Assembly: GCA_949128115.1 (NCBI GenBank)
Contig: OX421965.1
Location: 54,306,012 to 54,370,011 of the forward strand
Source of the DNA: Anaspis maculata
Lineage: Eukaryota; Arthropoda; Insecta; Coleoptera; Scraptiidae
Length of the DNA stretch: 64,000 bases
Direction: 5' to 3'
Part shown: in pieces, positions 14,881 to 27,300 of the stretch
How positions within the stretch are numbered: the first letter of the stretch is position 1
Layout: each line of letters begins with the position of its first letter
Made by a program: the position numbers and the translations under genes
The notes under the pieces: model-generated
Told to the model about the DNA's origin: nothing
Databases searched by the model: none
What the model saw: only the letters and a program-made list of their open reading frames with translations

Positions 14881-15218
14881 TCAATTCTGGATGTCCCCAC
14901 AACAATGAGAATATTATGGGGACCTCGATGAATCTGGTACAGTTCAGCACTAGAAAATCAGTCAAACAGCGCCATCTAGCGACTCTGACTGAGGTCCCCA
15001 CAATTTGGGTTACAATTATATGGTTTTACACACCATTCTTGACCTATAATTGTGGGGACATATTGGGAAATTGTGTTTTCTACGGTAAGGAGGCCCCAGA
15101 GAACACGTTAGAAGCACTTAAAATTTGTGGGGACGTGTGTATGTCCCCGTAATTGGTGAAGTCCACACAACTATGGTTACATTCTTGCCAAAGTCCCCAT
15201 AAGCATAGCCGCACACGT
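14881..15218 (+). repeat. GTCCCCACAAT-motif repeat adjoining the second (AC)n array, copy B
   Basis: In 330 bp the motif GTCCCCACAA or its complement TTGTGGGGAC occurs about eight times with small changes (near 14893, 14917, 14993, 15051, 15127, 15141, 15160 and 15191). The order and spacing match the left flank of the 2-kb array at 5950-6149. A CTCF-like string (GTCGCTAGATGGCGCTG on minus, about 14967-14983) lies inside. Confidence 0.55.
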
Positions 15219-15559
<341 letters not shown>

Positions 15560-15706
15560 GACATCATTCTGAAAATGGTCTTAATCGTCTTGGGGGACCT
15601 CAAAACGGATATATCCGGTGAAATCTCAAAACTTTTTTTCTGCACGATTACAATACTTTCCCTCCGTGTTCGTGGGTGGGCCGGGAAAGTAAAATGATTG
15701 AAATAT

Positions 15707-16135
15707 GTATTGTTACGGATTTCGCGTACGGGTTCGATTATATTCAATTGAGACGATACACGCCAACAATTATTCACGCTTGGGAATATGGCCGATTACT
15801 ACTTCGCTTGTTTCGCACTCGATCGATATTGATGCCATATAGTATAGGTCCGACTAATTTATCTCGAATGTTCCATCGGCATATGGTTTCTAGACGACTC
15901 CCGAATAATCACAAACGTTTAGCGTGCTTCTCGTGTGTTCTGGAATGACGGTGCCTCCGCCCATTCGGCTGATGTTTTCTAATTGACCGTTCAAGTCTCC
16001 CATTTAGTTTCACGGGCAAAAACCTACACGCACGCTCCGGAATACACTAGAACGCTCCGCACTTGTACACTGCGACATAATGGGAAGAGTCTAGAAAGAT
16101 CGCGTGTTATCCAGAATTGCCGCTCGTAACAGTAT
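15707..16135 (-). mobile_element. solo LTR of a Ty3/gypsy-type element
   Basis: A 421-bp block (15711-16131) beginning TGTTACGGATTTCGCG and ending CCGCTCGTAACA, so it has TG..CA ends on both strands. It is flanked by the 4-bp duplication GTAT (15707-15710 and 16132-16135). It is related in reverse orientation to the LTR at 43106-43626: GCGATCTTTCTAGA, TTATGTCGC, CGAACCCGTACGCGAAAT. No internal region is present, the usual product of LTR-LTR recombination. Gypsy affiliation rests on LTR ends and duplication length only. Confidence 0.75.
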
Positions 16136-16638
16136 AATAATTGATTACTCGTATCTTGAGAAGGGTGAGAATAGTGCGAGAGCAAAGAACCAAAATAACT
16201 ATTTATCGTGTGATCAACTGAATAGGGCACAAACAATTTTTTTGGTACTGATGTTGATGTTGGCGTTGATTGATTGATAAGATTTATGATCAACGTTGTA
16301 AGGTCGACAGGCTGTCGCTTTTTGATGGATGATTTTTCAGATTTTAAGGATTCAATGAATTTTTAAGTATTTTTTCTAAAGGATCAGACTTGCCCGACAG
16401 TCTTCAAGAAGACTTCAAAACGCAAATTTTCCGGAAGCGGAAGCCTTGGGTAAAGCGGGCAGTGGCTCGGCAGGGTATTATATTCAACCAAAAAGTTTGT
16501 ACGCGTATGCATTGTCTGGCTCATCACAGTAGCCCCCTTTGAGGTAGGCTATCACAGCCGCCCGTCAAGCAACTGACAGGTGTATTTTTTAATGGCGTGT
16601 AGCAGTCCATATTAATTGTGAAGTTCGTGGGTACGATG
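16136..16638. other. non-coding, no gene recognised
   Basis: No protein similarity visible. I looked on the minus strand for the missing last exon of the NRF-6 gene and did not find a convincing acceptor with a hydrophobic C-terminal frame. Confidence 0.35.
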
Positions 16639-16883
16639 TAGAGTACTCGGAATACCGGAGGGACTTGTGAGCGGAGCCTAACTGTGCAAAATGAGTTTAT
16701 CCAGTGGCGCACTTAGACCTGCAGTGAGATTTCAGGTTCGCCTGTGACCTGGTAATGGTCCAGCACTCCAGCTGACGGTGTTGCTTCCGTGATTTCAACA
16801 CACATGAACTCATTCGAAGCGATTCTGGTTTTTCTGTTCAGCCCCGCGTACAGGTCCCTCTGGTGTGCCGTCAACTCTACCTA
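16639..16883 (+). mobile_element. MITE family with TAGAGTAC..GTCCCTCTGG, copy 1
   Basis: About 245 bp shared with 22917-23147 (inverted) and 37493-37732 (same orientation). Shared blocks: GAGTTTATCCAGTGGCGCAC, GGTTCGCCTGTGACCTGG, TAATGGTCCAGCACTCCAGC, CAGGTCCCTCTGGTGTG. Ends form imperfect inverted repeats (GGAGGGACTTGTGAGCGGA against CCGCGTACAGGTCCCTCTGG). Non-coding. Confidence 0.7.
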
Positions 16884-17838
16884 TAAATGCGTTATTATAT
16901 TATGATACAAATACAATGATCCTAATTTCTGCATCAGCCTTACTTTACTGTTGTTATGACCTGGTTGAATCATTAGCTGAATTTATGGCACTATAATAAG
17001 TGGGTATCGAGGTACAATCCATTCCAAGCTTAAATAAACCCCAGCTTGCCATGAGAAATTCGAGTTTTGTTGGTGTCCTTAATCTTTTTATGTTTGATGT
17101 CAATGATGTCATCTTGATACAAAGGAGGTTACGTTAAACTTTCTGTCCTTATGGCACAGAACCTTCACCTGAACTACACTATGTTGTCAGATCACTCAGA
17201 TCGTCATTCTGGGGACTGCGTCGCCGATTTGCTTACTGACCTGAACCACTTTCTTTCTACCATGATCACAGATCGTGATCCTAACACAGAGAATGAATTA
17301 ACGTGAACTTTTGATTTGATACGTCATTCACGTAGTTCTTATGGGGGGCCAGCTAGGCTCCTTGCTCTAGCCCGTCCGACACAATAATGGCCTCCTTGCA
17401 TACAAATATGTAATTTTGGGTCATATATCAATACACTCACGAGCTCATCTGACCGCGCCTCAGGGTTGATGGTAAGAGGTCAGTTTTAGCTCAGGTCATT
17501 TGCGACGAAATCACACTTCGGCGCTAGAAATGGTCCTGCTTAGTCATTTTTAAAACTATATTTTCTATCACATCTTGCGGTTATACTTTTATTACTGTGG
17601 AAATTTTGTGTACATCGATGGAGATCATCGGAATTTTTTTTGGACATCATTTGGCAATCATTGAAAATGATCAAGAAATTGGGAATTGGTGTACAAAATT
17701 TTGCCAGTGGTTTACCTTTCGTAGGTATGCTATGGGGGCTATGAAATTTTTATTCGCGCAACGGTACCTGTACCCGACTGTTCCTTTCATTCCACACTTC
17801 GACCCTTCGCATAAAAGAAATGATTGTGGTTTACTTAC
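16884..17838. other. downstream of NRF-6 exon 8, no terminal exon recognised
   Basis: The splice donor at the end of exon 8 requires at least one more exon toward lower coordinates. In this stretch no minus-strand frame resembling the last transmembrane segment of the family could be identified, so the final exon is either short and diverged or lies outside the window. Confidence 0.4.
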
Positions 17839-18305
17839 GGCGCTGAAATCTGAAAAGTATCCGGGCATTTTAGAAGCTCCACTCGTCAAAAACTGCATCA
17901 ACATGTGAAGGAGAAAGATGGAATAGCTGATACGGCCAAGGACGCGGAAGAAGTGCGACGAAAGGACCGAGTTTATCGGACCGCCGTATCCGTTTATGCA
18001 AGCCCAGACCATCCAGACAATCCCGAAGGTCCACGCAGATCTCGAGCAGGATATGTAGACCGAGGCTTCTAATCTGTTGAAATCGTGCTCCTCCAAGTGG
18101 AAAGCGTGACAACCGACTAGAGCAGCCAGCATCGTGGCGATGGCAGTGATCGATCCATCCGAGCACGGCGAAGGAATAGCTGATTTGGATTTTTTTCGAT
18201 TTGTGTATGGAATAACCGAATCCCAAGCCTATTATGTACGTGGCGGCCCGCGTGTGGGGAGCGATGTAGTGGTGTTGGAAGTATTTGGTGGAGAAAAGTT
18301 GATTC
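17839..18305 (-). CDS. NRF-6-like exon 8, with frameshift
   Basis: The acceptor follows CGCTCGAAG; the donor is GCC|GTAAGT. The first part reads [20 protein letters not shown], then IIGLGFGY, to FAVLGWI, matching the family pattern of a loop with HTRA followed by membrane segments. At about 18149-18152 (plus-strand GTGATCGATCCA) the frame must shift by one base to continue as [16 protein letters not shown], then [20 protein letters not shown] and [15 protein letters not shown]. The exon is 467 bp; removing one base makes it fit the phase of both neighbours. A 50-bp micro-intron (GTGCTC..CTAG) was tested and does not restore the frame. Confidence 0.85.
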
Positions 18306-21300
18306 CTTCGAGCGACAGATAAAACTTATGTTGAAATAACAATAATGTGTATGGCAAAATGCTTACGTTACAGGTACACCGCCGTCGTAGTTATTGATCC
18401 AAGCAAAGTAAAAAGGACTGACTATCGACATGGAGTAGAGCAAAGTGAAATTTACGTAGCCAAAAATCGGACTTTTCCATAACGGCACCAGTATCAAAGG
18501 GCTAAAGAAGTAATATTGCATATCGCAGGTGAGATACCAAGCTTGGGTCATGCACTGTGAAAGAATAATATCCATATTATTTCTCTTTAGGAGCACATTG
18601 CACTAAAGTTTGTAAAGACCGCCTAGCTGATAAATTCGTTTTGTGTTTATTACTTTAGTAAATATTTATGGCGGAATGCATCAACATTTTATCAGATGTC
18701 ACATATCAAGGATGGAGTTGAATTGGTGAAATAAGGCGTTGCGGAATCAAGCACAGCAGACTTAATTAATACTCGACCGAAATTGAGGTCTCTTTCGGAA
18801 GCTACAAGGGGGTACTTTAGTTTGAGCCTATTGACATTTCCAAAATCCAAATATACTGACGGCCAAAATTGAAGGGACACTTTTTTGGAATTAACCTACA
18901 GGAAAACCACTTGGCAGATTTTTTCCAAATTTTTTATGAGGGAAGCTGAAAGGGTATTCTACAAGCCCTCAAAACTCACGAGTTTGTGGACCTCAAGATT
19001 ACGGAGTGACCTGACTGAGATTGTAGCAATGTGCCAAAATCGTTTCAGCAAAATTTTCAATTGAATTAATGAGATTGTTGTATAGCCACGGGAAGTTGAA
19101 TTAGATAGGTACACCCCAACAGGTTTGAATCAACTGCTCGCACTCAACGAAGTCCTCTTACATCAAAATTTTGCTAATCTCCTCACTTACTGTCAAGGTA
19201 CAGTTCTTTGTTCTGAATCATGAGAAAACAGTTCTGTGATAATCAAAGATGGTTCGGGTCTGCTACAAATGAATTTTTATCGTCACGAAAGAGGTCGCTG
19301 TCCTATGGATTACTAAAAACCTTCCCCAGTCTTCTGCAACCTCCTGGTCTGGTAAGCTATTGTTTTTACCACTGCAATTTCCACCATGTGGCGTTATCCA
19401 AAAACATTTTCATTGATAGTGAGGATTTGTTTGTACCTTTGGTACTTATTAGATTCATTTTTGAGCTTTATGTTCCCAGCCATCCCCCCTATAGCCCTCT
19501 TTTGCTACCTCATAGATATAGATTTGCTGTCTCATAGGTAATGAGACAAGTTTTATTCGTAATCAGACTAATCAGAGACGCATACGTTACTGACGATCTT
19601 AAAACGTTCAGTCACATTGTCAAAAACCCAACAAGACGTCTTCTTGTATTCGAAGTGCCCATTTCTGCAAATTTCGAACATCAATTTCACCTCGACGGGA
19701 AAAGTTTTTTTTTTTCTAGAATTTCCCCCATTTCAAGTTTCAGTGTAGGTCATTGCTTCTATTTGCAAACTTGACCACTACAGTGCACACAAAATCTCCC
19801 TTTTCCGTGTTATCCACCCTCATGTTTGGACTGGCAATGCACTTCCTCAACGATCGGCCGGCCGATATGACCGGTTGCTTAGGTATTCAGGTGGGTAGCC
19901 ATAGGTAACGCCATGGGGACGCGAACCTGACAATTCGCAACTGTCAATGCAAATCCCGTAAACAAATCACCAAAAAATTAGGAAAGACGAGGTCATTAGG
20001 ATAGTGGAGCTTGTTAATATTGAGCATTCCTTGACGGAGGTCGTCAAAAGGTTTGAGAGGTTACTCATCTCTAATTTGAATTACCAAAAGTCTGTAAAAG
20101 ATGATTTACCTATGTGAAAAGTGTGCTTGTGATCCACTGGTACAAGCCGCCTACAATACCTACCTTAGCAACCGGTCATACACCGGCCGGCCGGTCGTGG
20201 TTACCTGAGAAAGTGCATTTCCAGTCCAAACATGATGGTGGATAACACGAGAAAGAGAGTTTGTGTGCACAGGTGCACTTTAGTGATCAAGTTTGCAAGT
20301 AGAAGCAATGACCTACAGTGAAACTTGAAATAAAGAAAATTCTACAAAAAATAAATTTTCCCCGTCGAGGTAAAATTGATGTTCAAAATTTGCAGAAATG
20401 GACGTTTCGAATACAAGAAGATGACTTGTTGGGTTTTTGACAATGCTACTGAACGTTTTAAGATCGTTAGTAACGTATGCCACTCTGATTACGAAATGAA
20501 CTTGTCTCGTTACCACTCATCTATGATGTAGCTAAAGAGGGCTATAGAAGGGCTAGCTGGAGACTTAAAGCTCAAAAGATGAATCTAATGGTTACCAAAG
20601 GTACAAACGGATTCCCACTATTGATAAAAATCTTTTTGAATAACGCCAAATGGTGGAAATTGCAGTGGTAAAGACATTGGCCAACCAGACCAGGAGAATG
20701 CAGCAAACTGGGTAAGACTTTTAGTAAGCGCCGTGTCACACTATCCAATTTGTATCAAACTGGTTTGATCAAACAAGATCAAACTAAAACGATGACGTGA
20801 TCAGTTTGATGATGGGTGAGTGTGGGCTGTCACATCATCCAATTTCGATCAAACAAATCGCATCAAACTCGGTTGGACATAGTTGGATGGAAATAGAGGG
20901 GCTCCTATTTTCGTCCGTTAATTTGATCAAACTCAAGCCAGGGTTGGCTATAGAGCATCCCTTCTCCTCACATGGCTGCCGTTGCCTAGAGAGCCCTTTG
21001 GCTTCTAGATTTTTGGTTGATCAGATTTTTGATTCCGGCACGTCAGAATCATGTCAGAATTTTTCATTCAGCTGTCGTCAATCTGGTAGCAGAATACCTC
21101 GTGTTGGTCGCTTCAGTTCAGACTGTTTGTGTGCGTGTTGTGTTAAATCAGGTAGGTACGTAGGACCTACTTTTGTTAAGTTTGCGACTGTGTGAATAAC
21201 AGGTACCTATATTTCTTTCAGCGAAATAATGGCTTGGACTACAGCGCAATCATCTCGACTAGGTAATTGAATTGTACCAAGCCAAAGACGTGTTGTGCAG

Positions 21301-24300
21301 GGTGAAAGATCCCCTATACCACAATAAATCGGCGCGAAGATCTGCCCATAAGGAGAGTGTAGCTGTAGCCGAAATTGTTGACGTGCGTCTCGGTCAGTCT
21401 GATGCTTGGATAGTTTCCTGTGACAATGTGTTTTTTTTTTTTGGCGATATGTAGCTCTGGGAGTCCCAATAAAGTCTTGAACGGTGTCTCATTCATTTGC
21501 ATTTAATTCTTGTATAGTTGAACAGATCTTCAGCAGCGATACCTACCTATCTTTTTTCAATAACCCAATAACGTTATTGACTCTTTTCTTGAGGTTCATA
21601 AACTTATCTCTGCAGCTTATTTTTTCCCCATTTTCTCACTTTATTTTGAAAATCCACACAGCAACTTCCGCAACACGAGATGCCGCAGGTATCAGCAAGA
21701 AGCTGACATTTTTTGACAGCTTGATGTAGTTTGATAGAAAATGGAGGGACTGATCAAATTCTCAAACGATGACGTCGTCGTTTCAGTTTGATCTTGTTTG
21801 ATCAAACCAGTTTGATACAAATTGGATAGTGTGACACGGCGCTAATCCATAGGTCAGCGACCTCTTTCGTTATGAGAAAAATTCATTTGTAGCAGGCCTG
21901 AACCATCTTTGATTTATCATAGGGCTGTTTTTTCATGATTCAGAACAAAGAACTGTATTCTGACAGTAAGTAGAAAGATTAGCGAAATTTCGATGTACGA
22001 GGACTTCATTGAGTGCGAACAGTTGATTCAAACCTGTTGGAGCGTAAATTCAATCGGAAATTTTGCAAAAACGATTTTGGCACATTGCTACAATCTCAGT
22101 CAGGTCACTTTGTAACGTTGAGGTATACAAATCCGTGAGTTTGGGGACTTATAGAATACCCTTAGAGCTTTCCTCATGAATAATTTGCAAGAAATCTGTC
22201 AAGTGGTTTTTCTGTAGGGAAACTCCAAAAAAGTGTCCCTTTAATTTTGGCCGTCAGTATATAATTTTTTCAAAACTTGATTTTTTTTGATTTTGGAGAT
22301 ATCTCTTACTTGAAAGAAATGCTCAAGGGTTTCCCTCCGTTCTGACACCGGCGCAATAAAAAACGACTAGGTGTAAATATTATGCCGATGCCTTTGATGA
22401 TACAAAATTTTTCAAACATTCCACGTTCTCCAAGGGCATCAAATGAAATTTTTGCAAATAAATACAGCTGAAGCTATTTCTACCATACGCACGTTCATAG
22501 CCGCCCGAGATGTCGTTCCATTTTGAAAAGTTATACAGCAACAACATTTGATAGAAAATTCAAGAGCTAGGCATTCCCTTTCGAATTTTCAATGTGCAGG
22601 TAATAAAGTTTACGTGTTTGTTGTGTTAATACATAAGATGTAATGACTTTTATATAAGTTGTACCTATATGGATATTACAGTTTATGTATTTAAGTTGAC
22701 ACTTGTCAAAATAACCTCAAAAATTACAAAAAAATTACAATTTTCAATAGAACAAACACGTAAAATGTTGTACAACACTCGTGGCTTGTTACACAAGATG
22801 ATTTCCGACACTCAGCCTCTCACAGAACTCGGGCTGCGCCCTCGTTCTGCAAATTTCGGCTTCGTGTCTGAAAACCACTTATGTAACAGCCAACTCGTAT
22901 CGTAAACTACTATTACGGCACACCACAGGGACCGGTGGGCGGAACTAAACAGAAAAACAAAAATCGTTTTGAACGTGTCGTGTGTTGAAATACGAGAAGC
23001 AACACCGTCAGCTGCTGTGGTGGACCATTACCAGGTCATAGGTGAACTTAAAATCCTACTGCAAATCTAGGTGCACCACTAGATGAGCTCAGTTTACGCA
23101 GTTAGGCTCCGCCCACAGGTCCCTCTGGTATTTCGCGTACTCTACCACAATTACGGTAATACACGTTTCCAATTGAAACAGATAGATGATACTATGCAAC
23201 CAACAGAATACACCCCTAGATCCGCCCCTCGTACCTACTTATGCAACTGATACAACACCATACCCCATTGTTGTCCCGACATTCAATGCCGACACAATTA
23301 AGAAAGAGACTGTTTTTATTGGAAATGGAAACGTGTGTTATGCAGACGAAGTTCCCTATTAATCCAAAATTTCATAAACGATCTATCTAAACGAAACCAT
23401 AAACTGAACACCTTTTGAATTTGCACAATAGTGCTAATTAATCGGAGTTTGTGGAACGTGACAATCATCGCGACAATAATACTGCCAGAGAAATAGTGAC
23501 TGAATGGAAATATGAGTGCTGGCTTAATTAGCAAGGCACTACAAACCAACGGAAAGGGATGCACGTAGTTCTGGACGTGCAAAAGCACAGCCCACCAGTA
23601 TTCCCTGCACGGCTTCTGCACTATATCCAGCATGTCCTGCCACAATGGACCTGATCCTAAATGATGGGCCAGCGTGGCGTAAATAAGGACGACTAACGCC
23701 AGTGGAGGCGTGATCCTCATATAGCGGTACAAATAGAAAACAGGCCAGTTCATGCGGCCTGATTTAGTGACTTCCTGGAAAAACCCCACGCTGACCAGCA
23801 TCCCGCTGACCATGAAGAAGGTGTCGACGCACAGCGTTCCTCCGGTTATGACTGTGCTTCTGTAGAACAACACCCACTGCAAAAGATCGATTATAATCTC
23901 TATGGAACATTTTCAAAATGATGGCACACTAGAGCTTACAAAATACAAATCTCACTATTATTGAGAAAGTCTAGAGGCAATAGATAGATATTTTTTATGT
24001 AGGTACACCCGTTAGCAAAGGTGGAAACCTTGCAGAATTAGGGGTTGAGATTTTTTATGCAGCTAAGAATACAAACAATCCTCTGTCGAGTTAGCTGTCA
24101 TGGTGTATTGTTGTTGCATAAAAAATCTTGATCATGGCATAAAATTTTGCTCATGGGTAAATTCACCTCTACATAATGTACCGTGTGATCAATTGAATTC
24201 CTAATTTAGGCAGGCTGTGGCCTGGTCGAAATCAGAAGTGCGAGGCTGCATTTGGCTAGGGCACAGCCTGCCTAAACTAGGAATTCAATTGATCACACAA

Positions 24301-27300
24301 CAGGTACATTCCTGCCTGAAAAGAAATTACTGCAAGCCAATAATATACACAGGTATACTATTTATGTATTAAAAAATCGTGCGTTGAAAAAATTAAATGA
24401 GTGAAATTGGAACTTGATGCCACTAGTTTCGTAATTGTCAGAAACATTTGCCGTCGTATTTCATGAATGGAAGGAAATGAAACGTACGTCCATAATTTTG
24501 AGACTGTTGACAACGGGAAAGAACATCAGCATCAGATAGCGGTGGCCGATGACAACGTAACAAGTGCTGAGGAATCGAATTCCATGCACACAATCTAGGT
24601 CAGAGGCGGCCTTGCTCCTGGCGAATATCTGTCTGGAGTTGCTGTATGCCGAGAATATTTGAACGAAACTGTTTGAAGAAGCTGAAAAGCAATCGAATCA
24701 TGTAATTTGTTGAACATTTTCTTTGCGCTGGAAAACGACACTGATTAATTAGTAGCTGCCTCAATGCCTAAGCAATGGAAAAGCATTGTGCCGTGCCTTG
24801 TGGAAACTTTGCAATCTTACACTGTGTTGTCGTATTAAAATGATCAGATTATGGAAGCGTGTTTAGAGTGAATACAACACGTTGGCCATGACAACGCAAC
24901 TTAAGTCCGGGACGCAGTGAACATTTTTTCCTACGACCACCTACGAAAGTGACCCCTTTCACACGCTATAGTAGGCCCGAAAGTTGTCAATTACGTCAAC
25001 CTACCCAACCTGTGCGTTATAGCCGTGCGTTATAGCCGTGCGTTATTATAACGCACAGTTCATTCGGATCACGAAACAATACGAATTTAAACGACGATTT
25101 AATCACAATTTCGAAAAACCGGCTTTCATACCACCCTAACTCTGATTTACAAGCAAACCAACAATAATTCGCACCCACAGGACTGGCCTCAGTCATATGT
25201 CCTCTCAACCGAACGTATGGGTTTGATATGCTTATATAACCTTATCGAAGGCCTAACCCTAGCGGTGAGATGTATAAAAATAAAAATCCCACATAATTTC
25301 CTTTCAACAACAGTAATTGTAAAGTTATGAATGAAATTCTCACCTACACTTATAAAGCAGAATAATTCTTTGGTAGCAATGCAAATGTGACCACAAAAGA
25401 TTTAATGGGGGTCTATTCAGAAATCTTGAGCTGCACCAGCCCCATCCAATACACTTGAATACTTTGAATCAAGTTAACATACTAAATTGTCAAAATGACA
25501 CTAATTTCATTATTGGATATTCAATTTTCTCACAAGGAGACGTTGTTAATAAATGAAGTCCCATACACCTGCTGATGACCAAAACGTACCTTTCCTGGCT
25601 GGTAGCCGGGGCCTTAGGCCGCTATTGCTCTTCAAAGGATAAAAGAAATTGTTCGTGTCCTTTATCAATGACGGCTTTGGCCGGCCGTCGAAAATACCCT
25701 GATAGCTTGGTGGTTAGAGACACCACCTCCGACCTTACCTGCTGCCACCAAGGCTGCCACAGGCGCGTGGCGTGTGTCCAGCAGGCTCGAGGTCGATTCC
25801 TGCGATTCCCCGATTTTTTTTTATGAAAAAGATCTTTTTTTATATTTTGAAAGCTATCAAAATTTGAAAAGTCTGGTTTTTGATGGGATTCTTGATTTTT
25901 TTTTGAGATAATTAGGTGTACCGCTCGCTTGTAAGATGCTGAAGCATAACAACAGCCACAGGCAGGCTTGGTCAGAAAATAGCGGTGTTTTTCGAGAAAA
26001 AATTGAAAATTGTGGAAAAAATATAGATTTTTGCAAATTTCAATTTTTGAAAATTTGAAATACATACACATTTTCTTCATAAACCCATTTAAAATTACCC
26101 GTCTTTATGTAATAATCATTCATCCACTGGTTTTTATAAAATCCATGTTTACAGAAGAGCACGAAAATGACGTCTTAATTTGAATTGTCTCCCGGTCGTA
26201 GGAAAAATAGTGTACGTAATTCGCCGTAAAGTGTCTTACTTTCATTCGTGTGATTTCTGCACTCGGCTGCGCCTCGTGCATTAACTTACACACTCATGCG
26301 TAATGAGTCCCTTTCTCTATCCCCTATCCCTATCCCTATCCTATCCTATCCCTATCCTTTTCCTATCCCTTTCCGTGCTTGTTACGTGATGTACTATTGG
26401 TACTTATTTTCTCAGTCACCCAATATAGATAGGATTGTTCAGTTAGTGATACTAACCATCTATTCCCAAGTCTGGCTAATATTTTCCGATGGGTTGAGAT
26501 AGAAAATGCCTTAGAAAATTCAAATGTGTTTCACTTATTTTCACATATGAAAATGGTTTTTATTTACCAACAAGTCGTATCTTTTGACTAGAAAAGATAG
26601 TCTGGCTGATCTCTGGCGATAGAAAATATGTCTGGCACGTCAAAAATCAATTTTTTTTTCAACTGAACTGTTTAGAATGAATGATTCGTTCGTAATCAAA
26701 TAAAATGTCATTGACATTTTTATTGCAATTGGAGTTTCTGAGACGATTTAGATTTGGTCAATTTTGATGCAACTCTATATTTTGAACACTATTGTCGATT
26801 CTGACCCTAAGGTTTTCTTACTTTAAGTTTTGGCTTCAACATGGAGCTTGAGATTTTGAAAATCGGTTGACGGGAAAAAAGTTGGCACTGGAATACCAAA
26901 ATCTTAATATTTTTCGATCACCTGTTAAAATAGATAGGAAAAAAAATCAAAAGTCGGTCGATGGTAATAAGGTCCTATCTTCATGCATTTGGTGTTGAAA
27001 TTCATGAAAAAAAAATCTTTGTTTAAACGGGGCTTAGTTGAACGCATCGGAGTTTTGCAACGTTTCACATACCACCCTGTACTTTATTTGAAAACTTTTG
27101 AGCTTCATATCTGTAGGATATTATTGCCAAAAGATGAGACTAACGGACAGCGCAAACCAAACAAAATCGGCCGTGGCAAAAAAAGTTAAGCCTTTTTGCA
27201 AAACGGTAAAGTTTTTGTGTGCAAGCGAATTAAGTTTTACCGGCACAATGTGCAAGGTTGAAACGTTTCTACTGTCGTAAATTTGTGAATACGTACTTGA

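Noticed and set aside
18105..18160. A 50-bp micro-intron explaining the exon 8 frame change
   Set aside because: Removing GTGCTC..CTAG does not place the downstream sequence in the required frame and would delete conserved residues.
25700..25812. tRNA gene with box A and box B
   Set aside because: Boxes are too far apart, no acceptor stem can be formed, and the copy in the inverted repeat differs; a SINE-like relic is more likely.
26310..26372. Interstitial telomeric repeat
   Set aside because: The units are CCCTAT-like and irregular, not the TTAGG/CCTAA repeat of insects.
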